A stretch of 64,000 nt of DNA from CAVUXJ01 sp963814975 (GTDB lineage Bacteria; Acidobacteriota; Vicinamibacteria; Vicinamibacterales; CAVVIG01), in the NCBI GenBank assembly GCA_963814975.1, contig CAWFFB010000035.1:124001-188000 (forward strand), given 5' to 3'. Below, one piece after another: positions 1-8,317 of the stretch (the first letter of the stretch is position 1; every line of letters begins with the position of its first letter). The position numbers and the translations under genes were made by a program. The notes beneath the pieces were generated by a model. That model saw nothing but the letters and a program-made list of their open reading frames with translations. It was not told where the DNA came from and did no database searches.

Positions 1-1
1 C

Positions 2-361
2 TACGGCGCTCCAGTCGCCGAGCGCGGCTCCACGCTGTCGGTCGGCCAGAAACAGCTGCTCTCCTTCGCGCGCGCGCTCGCCTTCGATCCGCGCGTGCTG
101 ATCCTCGACGAAGCCACGTCGAGCGTCGACACCGAGACCGAGATCCTGATCCGTGACGCGCTCGGGGCGCTGATGGCCGGCCGCACGACGATCGCCATCG
201 CACACCGGCTGTCGACCATCCAGGACATGGACAAGATTCTGGTGCTGCACAAGGGGACGGTGCGCGAGGCGGGCACGCACCAGGAGCTGCTCGCCGCCCG
301 CGGCATCTACTTCAAGCTGTTTCAGCTGCAGTATGCCGCGAGACAGCCTGCCGCGAAGTGA
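2..361 (+). CDS. ABC transporter ATP-binding domain, C-terminal part (cut by window edge)
   Basis: This is the last 119 residues of an ABC ATPase whose start lies before the window. The visible part has the signature region (LSVGQKQLLSFARAL, a Q-for-G variant of LSGGQ), Walker B and catalytic Glu (VLILDEATSSVD) and the H-loop (IAIAHRLST). The order and the tail after the H-loop (HKGTVREAGTHQELL) are typical of exporter-type ABC proteins with fused membrane and ATPase domains, but the membrane part is not visible. Substrate unknown. The stop codon is followed directly by an intergenic heptad-repeat array. Confidence 0.93.
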   Translation, partial: YGAPVAERGSTLSVGQKQLLSFARALAFDPRVLILDEATSSVDTETEILIRDALGALMAGRTTIAIAHRLSTIQDMDKILVLHKGTVREAGTHQELLAARGIYFKLFQLQYAARQPAAK

Positions 362-384
362 AAATGAACCTAAAGACGAAATAA

Positions 385-443
385 ACCTGCAATCTGAAAC
401 TGAAGTCCGATCAGACTTGAGACTGCAGACTTGGGACTTCAGG
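385..443. repeat. Intergenic heptad array (AGACTTG/ATCTGAA words)
   Basis: Eight consecutive seven-base words in one phase: ACCTGCA, ATCTGAA, ACTGAAG, TCCGATC, AGACTTG, AGACTGC, AGACTTG, GGACTTC. The left half reads in the opposite sense to the right half around a near-palindrome TCCGATCAGA. It fills the gap between the ABC transporter and the convergent 3D-domain gene, so it could double as a weak bidirectional hairpin. Confidence 0.75.
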
Positions 444-453
444 CCGCTGGACC

Positions 454-974
454 CTAGTATTCTACAGCCTCGCTATCGGGTGGGATCGGCAGCAGTCGTG
501 ACGGAAGCGGATCCGGCTCCCGCGGCGGCTCGCTGCGCCAGAAGAGCCGTTGCATGAAGCTCGGGGTCGTCGCTTTCGGGTTCCAGCCCAGACGGAGCAC
601 CGTCAACCGCACCTGTTGCCGGCCGAACTTCAGGGCGTCGTGGCAGCTCCACATGTAGAGGTCGATTTCGCGTCCCTGTACCGCCGGACCCGTATCGACG
701 ACCGAGTAGATCCCGTCGTATTTCTCGTTGTCGCCGTCGAGCTCCACGATCGATCCGAGCGGCAGCAACGCCGGATCCGAGGCCGCCACGCCGGACTGGG
801 GCGCCACGCCCGCGGCCGTCACCAGCCCTTTACAGTACGCCGTGGCTGTAAAGGCCAGGCGCGCGCCCGGCGCCGGGGCGCCCGATCACGGCTCCCGGTC
901 CCCAAGGTGCGTGCGAATCGAGCATCGTCACCTCGTACAGGGACACGAAGCTGACCGCGGCCGACCGCCGTCAC
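454..974 (-). CDS. 3D (Asp-Asp-Asp) domain protein, frameshifted near the N terminus
   Basis: The intact frame (454-885) reads LAFTATAYCKG, then TAAGVAPQSGVAASDP, then YDGIYSVVDTGP and REIDLYM, the hallmark of the 3D/double-psi-beta-barrel fold found in MltA-like and RlpA-like cell-wall proteins. The three conserved Asp (ASDP, VVDTG, EIDLY) are present. Upstream the protein continues in another frame as VSLYEVTMLDSHAPWGPG, interrupted by one shift at about 860, and probably a second shift near 950. A GTG at 974 preceded by GAAAGG is the likeliest true start. Expected role: peptidoglycan-associated enzyme or structural domain acting outside the cytoplasmic membrane; substrate not known. The C-terminal 35 residues are proline/arginine-rich and not conserved-looking. 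Confidence 0.7.
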
Positions 975-1066
975 GAGCGCCTTTCGCCGAAGCGATGCGG
1001 CTATGATCATGGCTCGCCCCGATTGTAGATGTCAGAGCGCGGACGGCCAGCACAATTTTCGCTTTC

Positions 1067-1112
1067 AGATCTGAAATCCAATCTGAAATCTGCAATCAGA
1101 AATCTGCGATTG
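1067..1112. repeat. Intergenic heptad array (ATCTGAA/ATCTGCA words)
   Basis: In-phase words ATCTGAA, ATCTGCA, ATCAGAA, ATCTGCG from 1081, preceded by AGATCTG and AAATCCA. The array abuts the reconstructed stop codon of thiL at 1113 and lies downstream of it in the minus-strand direction. Confidence 0.7.
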
Positions 1113-2162
1113 TCACCGGAAGTGATTGTAACCGCTTGGGATAGCGTCGTCTCTCGGGGACGTCTCGCTTGAACGGCGCAGAATCAGGTCGCGCGCTTTC
1201 GTGCAGATGCCGATGCGGGTGACCGCCACGTCGGTATCCCGTCTGGCAGCGCGGAGCCGACCGGTTCGCCCGGCGGGGGACAGTAAACAGCAGCTCGTAG
1301 TCGTCGCCGGCGGAAAGGGCCTGCGTCAACGCGTCGCCGCCACGGGCGTTGAACCAGGCGCGCGCCTGCTCGTCGACAGGGATCGCGTCGGCGTCCACGA
1401 TGACGCCGACGCCGCTCGCTTCGGCGATCTGGCGAACGCCGTCGGCGAGGCCGTCGCTCAGGTCCATGCAGGCCGACGCCACGCGGTTTCGCCCGAGCGC
1501 CAGCCCCGTCCGGACTCGCGGCTCCGGATAGAGATAGCGGTGGGCGCAGCTCGCCATCGCCTGCGCCTCCGTGTCGCCCTCCATAAGGTCTTCCGCCTCC
1601 GAAACGGCCCTCGTCGTGTGACGGAGCATGTCGAGGCCGGCGGCCGCGCCCCCGAGGGAACCGGTCACGTAGAGCTCATCGCCCGGGCGCGCGCCGCCGC
1701 GTGTCAGGACCTGCCGCCGCTTCGCCGTCCCGGTCACGGTGACGTCGATCATCAGGGGCCGGGCGAGCGCGTGAGGTTCCCGCCGACGACGATGCAGCTT
1801 GTGGCGGAGCGCGAGCGCCGCGAGCCCGGATACGAGCGCGTCGAAGTCATCGCGAAGCAGGGCCGGGGGCAGCACCAGGGACAGAAGGGCCAGCCGCGGG
1901 GCCGCGCCCATGGCCGCGAGGTCGCTCAGGTTGACGGCGAGCGCCCGGTGCCCGATCGCGGCGGGCGGCGTAAAGCGCCGGTCGAAATGGATCGCCCTCG
2001 ACGAGCGCGTCGACGCTCAGGACCTCGAGCCGGTTCCGCTCCGGCTCGACGACCGCCGCATCGTCGCCGATGCCGACGATCAGCCAGCCGGGCGGCGGCT
2101 GCAGGCCGTTCGGCGATGCGCTGCGATGAGCTCGCGCTCAGTGAGGTCGGAGACAGTCACCG
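1113..2162 (-). CDS. thiL: Thiamine-monophosphate kinase, broken by several single-base shifts
   Basis: ThiL phosphorylates thiamine monophosphate to thiamine diphosphate with ATP. Joining frames from GTG at 2162 gives VTVSDLTERELIAA, then GWLIVGIGDDAAVVEP (nucleotide/Mg site), LSVDALVEG, IHFDRRFTPP, AVNLSDLAAMGAAP, VVGGNLTRSPGPLMI, then a long intact stretch with CMDLSDGLADG and LSAGDDYELLF, ending SGYNHFR and TGA at 1113. The shifts fall near 2120, 2000, 1800 (two that cancel) and 1265. Every conserved ThiL block is present and in order, so the gene is identified with confidence, but as written it cannot be translated in one piece. Sequence error is likelier than true decay because residues on both sides of each shift remain well conserved. 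Confidence 0.8.
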
Positions 2163-2204
2163 GTAGGGGCAGTGTGCCAGGACCAGCGCCGCCCTGGTCC
2201 TGAT

Positions 2205-3778
2205 TTACTTCGCGTAGTCTACCGCGCGGGTTTCGCGGATGACGGTGACTTTGATCTGGCCGGGATACTCGAGCTCGTTCTCGATGCGGCGGGCGATGTC
2301 CTTCGACAGCCAGATCGCCTCCTCGTCCGAGATCTTCTCGCTTTCGACCATGATGCGGATTTCGCGGCCGGCCTGCAGCGCGAAGGACTTCGACACGCCC
2401 TTGAACGAGTCGGCGATGCCTTCGAGCTTCTCGAGACGTTTGACGTACGACTCGAGGATGTCGCGCCGCGCGCCCGGGCGCGCCGCCGAAATGGCGTCGG
2501 CCGCCTGGACGATCATGGCTTCGAGCGAGGGCCAGTCGATGTCCATGTGATGCGCCGCCATGGCCATGACGACCGGCTCGCTTTCGCCGTGCTTGCGCAG
2601 GAAGTCGATGCCGAGCTCGAGGTGCGTGCCCTGCATCTCGCGATCGATCGCCTTGCCGATGTCGTGGAGGAACGCCGCGCGGACCGCCACGTGCGCGTCG
2701 AGGCCGAGCTCCTTGGCCATGATGCCGGCGAGCCGCGCGACTTCCGCGGAGTGGGACAGGACGTTCTGCCCGTAGCTGGTGCGGAACTTCAGGCGTCCCA
2801 TCAGCCTGAGGATCTCGGGATGCAGATCGTGCAGGCCGAGCTCGAAGGCGACGGCGCCGCCTTCCTTGCGGACCTCCTCGTCGGTTTCTTCCTTCACCTT
2901 CTGGACGACTTCCTCGATGCGCGCCGGGTGGATGCGTCCGTCGGCAATGAGCCTCTCGATGGCCTTCTTCGCGATCTCGCGCCGGTAGGGATCGAAGCCC
3001 GACAGGATGATGGCGCCGGGCGTGTCGTCGACGATCAGATCGACGCCGGTGGCGAGCTCGAGCGCGCGGATGTTCCGCCCCTCGCGGCCGATGATGCGGC
3101 CCTTGAGATCGTCGCTCGGCAGATCGACAACCGAGACGGTGGTCTCGATCGCGTGCTCGGCGGCCGAGCGCTGGATGGCCTCGGTGATGTAGTGCTTGGC
3201 GCGGTCGGCGGCCGTCTCGCGCGCCTCGGCGTCGAGCCGCTTGAGCAGGTTGGCGGAGTCGTGACGCGCCTCGCCTTCGATCTGCTTGATCAGCAGTTCC
3301 TTGGCTTCGTCGGCCGTCAGGCTGGCGACGCGCTCGAGCTCGTGCTGCTGCTGGGCGACGAGCCGCTCATATTTCGTGGCGGCGGTCTCGGTATGCTTCT
3401 CCCGGACGGCCACGGCGTGCTCGCGGGCCTGGAGGTCCTTCTCCAGCCGTTCGACGGCGGCCTGCTTCTCGGTGACGATCGCTTCGCGGCGATTCACGGT
3501 CTGCTCGAGCGTCTGCGCTTCCTGGCGCTCCTGGCGCGCCTGGCGTTCGGCATGGGTGAGGAGATCGTGGGCCTTTTCCTTGGCTTCGAGCAGGTTTCCT
3601 TCTTGCGGGTCTCGGCGTCGCGTTCGGCGTCCTTGATGACCTGGAGGGCCCGCTCTTCGGCCCGGCCGACGGTTTCGGCGGCGATGCGCTTGCGGTTGGC
3701 GACCCAGACGGCAAACACGGCCGCCGCCGTCACCGAGGTGACGAGAACGTTGATGAGAAACCCGTAAATCGGCAACAC
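2205..3778 (-). CDS. rny: Ribonuclease Y (one frameshift)
   Basis: RNase Y is the membrane-anchored endoribonuclease that starts mRNA decay. Order of parts: an N-terminal membrane helix (GFLINVLVTSVTAAAVFAVW), a long charged coiled coil, a KH RNA-binding domain (LKGRIIGREGRNIRALE), and an HD metal domain (FLHDIGKAIDREMQGTH, AHHMDIDWPS), with the usual C terminus. Length is about 525 residues, as usual for the family. The N-terminal 65 residues are in a different frame from the rest; the shift is near 3600 (RKKE then NLLEAKEK) and looks like one missing A in an A-run. I chose GTG at 3778 because an AAGGA lies upstream and the protein then begins LPIYGFL. It follows zapA and the 6S-like RNA. 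Confidence 0.93.
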
Positions 3779-3888
3779 GCGTGACGTCCTTTCCCTCACC
3801 CGGGACGGGCTTCACTCAGGTGGCGCCGCGCGCGGGGGTGCTGGCCCCGCGAAACTCAGAAAGAGAGGAGGGAAGTGGAACGAAAGCG

Positions 3889-4061
3889 CCCCGCTTTGCC
3901 GTGTGGGGAGGTCGATGAACCTGCGTAAGCAGGTGGAACCGCTATGAAAAGCCGCGCTTCAGGCTTCCTCGCACAGAGGCATGCACACCACGCGGCGTCG
4001 CGACTCACTTTGATGGAACGTTGGCTCAAACGAGCCTACCGCCATCACGCGCAAAGCAGGG
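3889..4061 (-). ncRNA. ssrS: Candidate 6S RNA (RNA polymerase regulator) between zapA and rny
   Basis: The 330-base gap between zapA and rny has no convincing protein gene but strong RNA structure on the minus strand. Its ends can pair in a helix of 11 bp: CCCTGCTTTGC (4061-4051) with GCAAAGCGGGG (3899-3889), extended by CGTG/CACG after a one-base bulge. Inside are arms such as CCACCTGC-TTAC-GCAGG and GGCTCGTTTGAGCC. A rod closed by a long stem, about 173 nt long, directly downstream of zapA fits 6S RNA, which in other bacteria also sits beside zapA. I could not test it against the 6S covariance model. The exact ends are inferred from the stem. Confidence 0.6.
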
Positions 4062-4147
4062 AACTCAAGTCCCGGGTCGATCTTAGTCGAGACAGGTTCC
4101 GGGTTCAAGGTGCGAGTAGAGCGTGCGAGCGCGGCCGGCAGCGGCGG

Positions 4148-4441
4148 CTAAGCCAGGAGCACCCGGTCGAGAAGGCGTTCGAGCTCCTGAGCCCGCTCGG
4201 CGAGCTCCCCGTTGCGAGCGCGGTTCGCATCACGGCAGCGGAACAGCTCGTCGGCGACGTTGAGGGCGGCGATGACCGCAAGACGCATCGAGTCGCCGCT
4301 CGGCGAGGTGTCGGCCGCCGCCCGCATCTTCTCGTCGACGTACGTCGCCAGCCGCGCCACGTACTCGGGATCCAGCGAGCTGCGGATCGGATAGCGCTGT
4401 CCTGCGATCTCGACCGGAACGACGCGACCTTCGTCGGGCAT
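4148..4441 (-). CDS. zapA: Cell division protein ZapA
   Basis: A 97-residue ZapA-family protein. ZapA binds FtsZ and bundles its filaments at midcell. The N-terminal globular part reads VVPVEIAGQRYPIRSSLDPEYV followed by LATYVDEKM and SMRLAVIAALNVADELF, which match the ZapA pattern; the C-terminal third (NGELAERAQELERLLDRVL) is the coiled coil used for dimer and tetramer formation. Length is normal. It lies downstream of a ZapB-like coiled-coil gene and upstream of the 6S-like RNA and rny on the same strand. Confidence 0.9.
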   Translation of the reverse strand: MPDEGRVVPVEIAGQRYPIRSSLDPEYVARLATYVDEKMRAAADTSPSGDSMRLAVIAALNVADELFRCRDANRARNGELAERAQELERLLDRVLLA

Positions 4442-4494
4442 TATGGTGATACCTGAAGCCCTCTGCGTTCAGCTTTTGGCGCCCTTCAGCCCCG

Positions 4495-4560
4495 GCTGAC
4501 AGCAGCTGGTAGCTGAATAGCTGACAGCCGATCGCCAGAGATCAGTTGACCGCTGCGAAC
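4495..4560. repeat. Intergenic heptad-like array (AGCTG words)
   Basis: Words GCTGACA, GCAGCTG, GTAGCTG, AATAGCT and then GACAGCC lie in phase; later words (GATCAGTT, GACCGCT) are looser. It fills the spacer between the ZapB-like gene and zapA on the minus strand, so it is transcribed if the two genes share an mRNA. Confidence 0.55.
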
Positions 4561-4596
4561 AGCGAGCTACTGACAATGCTAACTGCAACGATCTGC

Positions 4597-4875
4597 CTAC
4601 AGGTTGAGCGCCTCGAGCTGGTCGAGCATCTCGCCAACGCGCGTGCGGATGAGGTCGCGCTCCTCCTTGAGGGACGAGAGCTCGTGGGCGGCCGACTCGC
4701 CGGATGCGAGACGTGCCCGCATCGCTTCGATCTCGCGCGTCAGGCGCTGGTTTTCCTCGGCCGCCCGAGCCTGAGCGGTCCGCATCTGGTCGATCATCCC
4801 GACCAGACGCTTCAGCTTTTCTTCGAGGCGATCGATCGGTTCGAGCTCAATGCTGCGGGTCGCTGGTTTCGCCAT
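4597..4875 (-). CDS. ZapB-like coiled-coil protein
   Basis: A 92-residue protein that is almost entirely predicted coiled coil: RLEEKLKRLVGMIDQ, NQRLTREIEAMRARL, LSSLKEERDLIRTRVGEML, ending DQLEALNL. Short all-helical proteins next to zapA are commonly the division factor ZapB or a functional analogue, and the C-terminal RVGEMLDQLEAL pattern is common in this group. No catalytic motif. Assignment rests on length, coiled-coil content and position, so the name is tentative. Confidence 0.75.
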   Translation of the reverse strand: MAKPATRSIELEPIDRLEEKLKRLVGMIDQMRTAQARAAEENQRLTREIEAMRARLASGESAAHELSSLKEERDLIRTRVGEMLDQLEALNL

Positions 4876-4894
4876 GTCAAACTCCGAAGTTGGT

Positions 4895-4985
4895 TCATTG
4901 AATCATTTGATCTTTGAATCATCCGGTCAGCGGGTCAATGGAACAATCAATGACCCCGATGACCAATGATTCAATGACCAGATGA
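4895..4985. repeat. Intergenic array of ATGA/TTGAATC words
   Basis: The 120-base gap between pheT and the ZapB-like gene consists of short related words (TTGAATC, ATTTGAT, CTTTGAA, GGTCAAT, TCAATGA, then CCAATGA and TTCAATGA). The first part is heptad-phased; the second half drifts to 7-8 bases. This vocabulary differs from that of the neighbouring spacers. Confidence 0.55.
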
Positions 4986-4995
4986 CGGGATTCCT

Positions 4996-7068
4996 CTATC
5001 TTTGAACGGCGGTGTGCTCTCGGACCAGCGCGTCCAGAATACGGTCGACGCTCAGTTGCACGTCGGCATCGGTGAGTGTCCGCTCCGGCGCCTGGAACGT
5101 CAGTCTCACCGAGAGGCTGACGGCACCGGCCGCGACGCCCTTGCCCTGATACCGATCGAAGAATGCAATCGAGACCAGAGGCGCAGGTGCCTGCCCGCCG
5201 GCCGCCTGAATGGTGCCACGAATGTTTTCCGCAGGCAAGGTGTCCGCGACGACGATCGACAGATCGCGGACGATCGACGGGTGCCGCGGCAGCGTGCGCA
5301 CCTTTTCGATGGTCCTTGCGGCGCCAATCGGCAGCCGATCGAGACTCACCTCGGCCACAAAAATCCTGTCCTGGCGGGGCGCGCCGCGCTGCTCGGCAAG
5401 GGCCGGGGAGAGGAGACCGACGACGCCGACCGTCTCGTCGCCGGCGAGGACCATGGCGGCCTGACCCTCGACCAGGTACGGTGCCCCGCCGGCTTTCAGC
5501 CGCGGCGGGGCGCCGAGCGCGTCGCAGAGCTGTTCGACGACACCCGACATGTCGAAGAAATCGACCTCGCGAGGAGCGGCCGACCAGTGTTCGGGCGCCG
5601 CCGCGCCGGTCCAGGCAATGCCCACGCCTCGCGATTCGCCGGTAGAAGAGGTGAACCTGGCGCCGATCTCGAACAGCGCGACGTCCCGGCGTCCGTGGCG
5701 CCGATTATGACTGACAGCGTCCACCAGGCCCGGCAGCAGCGACGGCCGCAGCGTGTCGAACTTCGCCGACAGAGGATTTGCCACACCGGCCAGCGTCGCC
5801 GCGTCATTCCCGGGCGCGAACGCGCGCGCCCCATCGCTGTCGATGAACCCGAACGTCACCGCTTCCGAGAGGCCCGCCGCGGTCAGCACTCGACGGACCA
5901 GATGATCGCGGGGAATGCGGGGGTCCGGAGGCGGCGCCGCCACGCTCATTACCGGAAAGGTCGGCTCGAGCTTGTCGAAGCCGTAATGCCGGCCGACTTC
6001 CTCGATCAGGTCTACCTCGCGCAACAAGTCGACGCGGAAGGTCGGCGCGACGACGTCCCAGCCGTCTGCCGCGCGTGCGAGCGTCAAGCCCAGGGATTCG
6101 AGAATGCGCTCGACGTCGACGTCGGGCACCCGCAAGCCGAGCAGGGCGCCAAGCCGCTGACGCCGCAGATGAAGTGTTCTCGGGCCACGGGGCTGTGGGT
6201 ACCGATCGACGACCGGTCCGATCAGACGTCCTGCACCGATTTGCTGCGTCAGCGCGATCGCGCGCTGCAACGCCGTGACGGGCGCATTCACATCGGCTCC
6301 GCGTTCGAACCGCGCCGACGCTTCGGTCTTGAGCCCCAGCCGCTTGCTGGTGCGCCGGACGGACGACGGCTTGAAGTACGCGCTCTCGAGCGCCACGGTG
6401 CGCGTGCCGCCCGAGACTTCCGACGAGGCGCAGCCCATGACCCCGGCGATCGCCTGGGTGCGCCGGGCGTCGGCAATCACCAGCATGTCGGCCTCGAGCT
6501 TCCGCTCCAAGCCGTCGAGCGTCGTCGCAGTCTCGCCGGCAGTCGCGCGGCGGATTCGCAGTTCGTTCCCGCCGAGCGTCGCCAGGTCGAAGGCGTGCAT
6601 CGGGTGGCCAAGCTCCAGCAGGACGTAATTGGTAATGTCGACGAACGGGCTGATCGGGCGCACCGCGGCAGCCTGGAGACGGCTCGTCATCCATGCCGGC
6701 GACACCGTCGGCGTGACCTCCATGACAGCGGCCGCATATCGTGGACAGAGGTCGGATTCCTCGAGCGACACGGTGAGATGCTCGGACTCGCCGATGGACA
6801 CCGAAGCGAGCGGGATGCGGACGCCAGGGTTCGGCGACGGCGGAGTGAATGGCAAGTCGTACGCCGTGGCGATCTCGCGCGCCAGGCCGGCCACGCTGAG
6901 GCAATCAGGTCGATTGGCGGTGACCTCGAAGTCGATCACGCCATCGCCGCCGTCCAGACGATCGACGGAGGCCACCTCGAAGCCGCGCAGGGCGAGCTTC
7001 TCGGCAATCTCGTCGGGCGACGCCGTCACGTCGACGAAATCACGAACCCAGGAAATCAATAGGCGCAC
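4996..7068 (-). CDS. pheT: Phenylalanyl-tRNA synthetase beta subunit, short form without the tRNA-binding OB domain
   Basis: PheT pairs with PheS as an alpha2-beta2 enzyme that charges tRNA-Phe. The protein has 690 residues against about 800 usually. The N-terminal helix (LISWVRDFVDV, ALRGFEVASVDRL) runs straight into IDFEVTANRPDCLSVAGLAREIA, so the EMAP-II-like OB domain normally inserted there (about residues 40-150) is absent. Then follow the B3/B4 editing region (FVDITNYVLLELGHPMHAFD), the B5 domain, the synthetase-like core (EVGRHYGFDKLEP) and the C-terminal FDX-ACB domain (RHPSIVRDLSIVV). The frame is intact. The start is GTG, 12 bases after the pheS stop. Confidence 0.96.
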   Translation of the reverse strand: MRLLISWVRDFVDVTASPDEIAEKLALRGFEVASVDRLDGGDGVIDFEVTANRPDCLSVAGLAREIATAYDLPFTPPSPNPGVRIPLASVSIGESEHLTVSLEESDLCPRYAAAVMEVTPTVSPAWMTSRLQAAAVRPISPFVDITNYVLLELGHPMHAFDLATLGGNELRIRRATAGETATTLDGLERKLEADMLVIADARRTQAIAGVMGCASSEVSGGTRTVALESAYFKPSSVRRTSKRLGLKTEASARFERGADVNAPVTALQRAIALTQQIGAGRLIGPVVDRYPQPRGPRTLHLRRQRLGALLGLRVPDVDVERILESLGLTLARAADGWDVVAPTFRVDLLREVDLIEEVGRHYGFDKLEPTFPVMSVAAPPPDPRIPRDHLVRRVLTAAGLSEAVTFGFIDSDGARAFAPGNDAATLAGVANPLSAKFDTLRPSLLPGLVDAVSHNRRHGRRDVALFEIGARFTSSTGESRGVGIAWTGAAAPEHWSAAPREVDFFDMSGVVEQLCDALGAPPRLKAGGAPYLVEGQAAMVLAGDETVGVVGLLSPALAEQRGAPRQDRIFVAEVSLDRLPIGAARTIEKVRTLPRHPSIVRDLSIVVADTLPAENIRGTIQAAGGQAPAPLVSIAFFDRYQGKGVAAGAVSLSVRLTFQAPERTLTDADVQLSVDRILDALVREHTAVQR

Positions 7069-7080
7069 AGCTGGGAGCTC

Positions 7081-8151
7081 TTAGTACGGGAACTGCTCCA
7101 AGAATCTCAAGTCGTTCTCGAAGAACATCCGCATGTCGTCCATCTGGTAGCGCAGGAACGCCACCCGCTCGATGCCCACGCCCCAGGCGAAGCCGGTGTA
7201 TCGCTCCGGGTCGTAGCCGACGGCCTCGAACACGGCGGGATGCACCATCCCGCATCCGAGAATTTCAATCCAGCCGGTGCGCTTGCAGATGGCGCACCCG
7301 GCGCCGTCGCATTGCCAGCAGCTGATGTCCACTTCCGCGCTCGGCTCGGTGTACGGGAAGAAGCTCGGCCTGAACCTGAGCCGCGAACTTGGCGTGAACA
7401 TGTCCTGCACGAACGCGATCAGCGTGCCCTTGAGGTCGGCGAGCGAAACGCCCTCGCCGACCACAAGACCTTCCATCTGCGTGAACATCGGGACGTGTGT
7501 CGCGTCGAGATCGTCGCGGCGGTAGACGCGTCCGGGCACGACGATCCGTACTGGCGGCTGGTGCGCCTGCATGTATCGGATCTGCATCGACGAGGTATGT
7601 GTCCGCAGCAGCGTCCGCATATCGTCGGGGCGTCCCGTATCGCCACGCACCGGCGATGCCAGGTACAGCGTGTCCTGCATGTCGCGCGCGGGATGTTCTG
7701 CCGGCATGTTCAACGCGTCGAAGCAGTGCCACTCGTCCTCGATTTCCGGGCCTTCGACGATGGCGAAGCCCATCCGCGTGAAGGTCGCTTCCATGCGGTC
7801 GCGGATGATGGTGAGCGGATGGCGGTGGCCGAGCGCCGGGCTGCGGCCGGGCAGCGTGACGTCGAGAGCGTCGGCGGGACGCCGGGTCCCCTCCGCCGCG
7901 GCACGCTTTGCGGCGAGAGACGTTTCGATTTCGATCTTGAGGGCGTTCGCCAGCCGGCCGAGCGACGGGCGGTCTTCCGGCGCGGCGGCCGCGACCGCCT
8001 TCATCAGCGCGGCGATGACACCGCCCTTGCGTGCGAGATAGCGGTCGCGGGTGGCCTGCAGATCCCGATCGGTGGCGGCCCGCGCAAGATCCGTTTGAAA
8101 TTCGTCCCGCAGCCTGGCGATCGTGTCGGGTGTCGGAGTGAGGTCGGGCAT
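7081..8151 (-). CDS. pheS: Phenylalanyl-tRNA synthetase alpha subunit
   Basis: The 356-residue catalytic subunit of PheRS. The N-terminal coiled coil (DLQATRDRYLARKGGVIAAL) binds tRNA. The class II catalytic core shows motif 1 region (HPLTIIRDRMEATFTRMGF), substrate segment HCFDALNMPAEHPARDMQDT, motif 2 (RVYRRDDLDATHVPMFTQME) and motif 3 (GFAWGVGIERVAFLRY). A CWQCDGAGCAICK cysteine cluster sits before motif 3. Length and motif order are normal. It precedes pheT by 12 bases on the same strand, and follows rplT across a repeat-filled spacer. Confidence 0.97.
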   Translation of the reverse strand: MPDLTPTPDTIARLRDEFQTDLARAATDRDLQATRDRYLARKGGVIAALMKAVAAAAPEDRPSLGRLANALKIEIETSLAAKRAAAEGTRRPADALDVTLPGRSPALGHRHPLTIIRDRMEATFTRMGFAIVEGPEIEDEWHCFDALNMPAEHPARDMQDTLYLASPVRGDTGRPDDMRTLLRTHTSSMQIRYMQAHQPPVRIVVPGRVYRRDDLDATHVPMFTQMEGLVVGEGVSLADLKGTLIAFVQDMFTPSSRLRFRPSFFPYTEPSAEVDISCWQCDGAGCAICKRTGWIEILGCGMVHPAVFEAVGYDPERYTGFAWGVGIERVAFLRYQMDDMRMFFENDLRFLEQFPY

Positions 8152-8163
8152 CGGGACCTGACG

Positions 8164-8285
8164 CGTACGAAAGTCTCAAGTCTGAAGTCTCAAGTCTGAT
8201 CAGACTTCAGATTTCAGATTTCAGATTTCAGATTTTCGGGAACGTCCAAAGTCTCAAGTCTGATCAGATTTCAGGCTTGAGATTT
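8164..8285. repeat. Two palindromic heptad arrays between rplT and pheS
   Basis: From 8171 nine heptads are in exact phase: AAGTCTC, AAGTCTG, AAGTCTC, AAGTCTG, ATCAGAC, then TTCAGAT four times. The orientation flips at the perfect 16-base palindrome AAGTCTGATCAGACTT (8192-8207). A second copy begins at 8249 (AAGTCTC, AAGTCTG, ATCAGAT, TTCAGGC, TTGAGAT) and flips at TCTGATCAGA. Each half could fold into a hairpin in RNA or DNA; the second is followed by TTTTT-like sequence only on the plus strand. Confidence 0.85.
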
Positions 8286-8317
8286 TTCGACTATCCAAAC
8301 TCTCGCCGCTGGAGCTC

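Noticed and set aside
2172..3767. Long plus-strand open frame opposite rny (and similar ones at 5002-7062, 12054-13337, 19153-20640, 1201-2166)
   Set aside because: They mirror real minus-strand genes in GC-rich DNA, have skewed Arg/Ala/Gly composition and no recognisable domains.
3944..4456. Protein gene of 170 residues between rny and zapA on plus
   Set aside because: It is antisense to zapA over half its length, has no domain, and the region fits a structured RNA better.
8164..8285. CRISPR-like or VNTR array
   Set aside because: Repeat unit is only seven bases with no unique spacers and no cas genes in the window.
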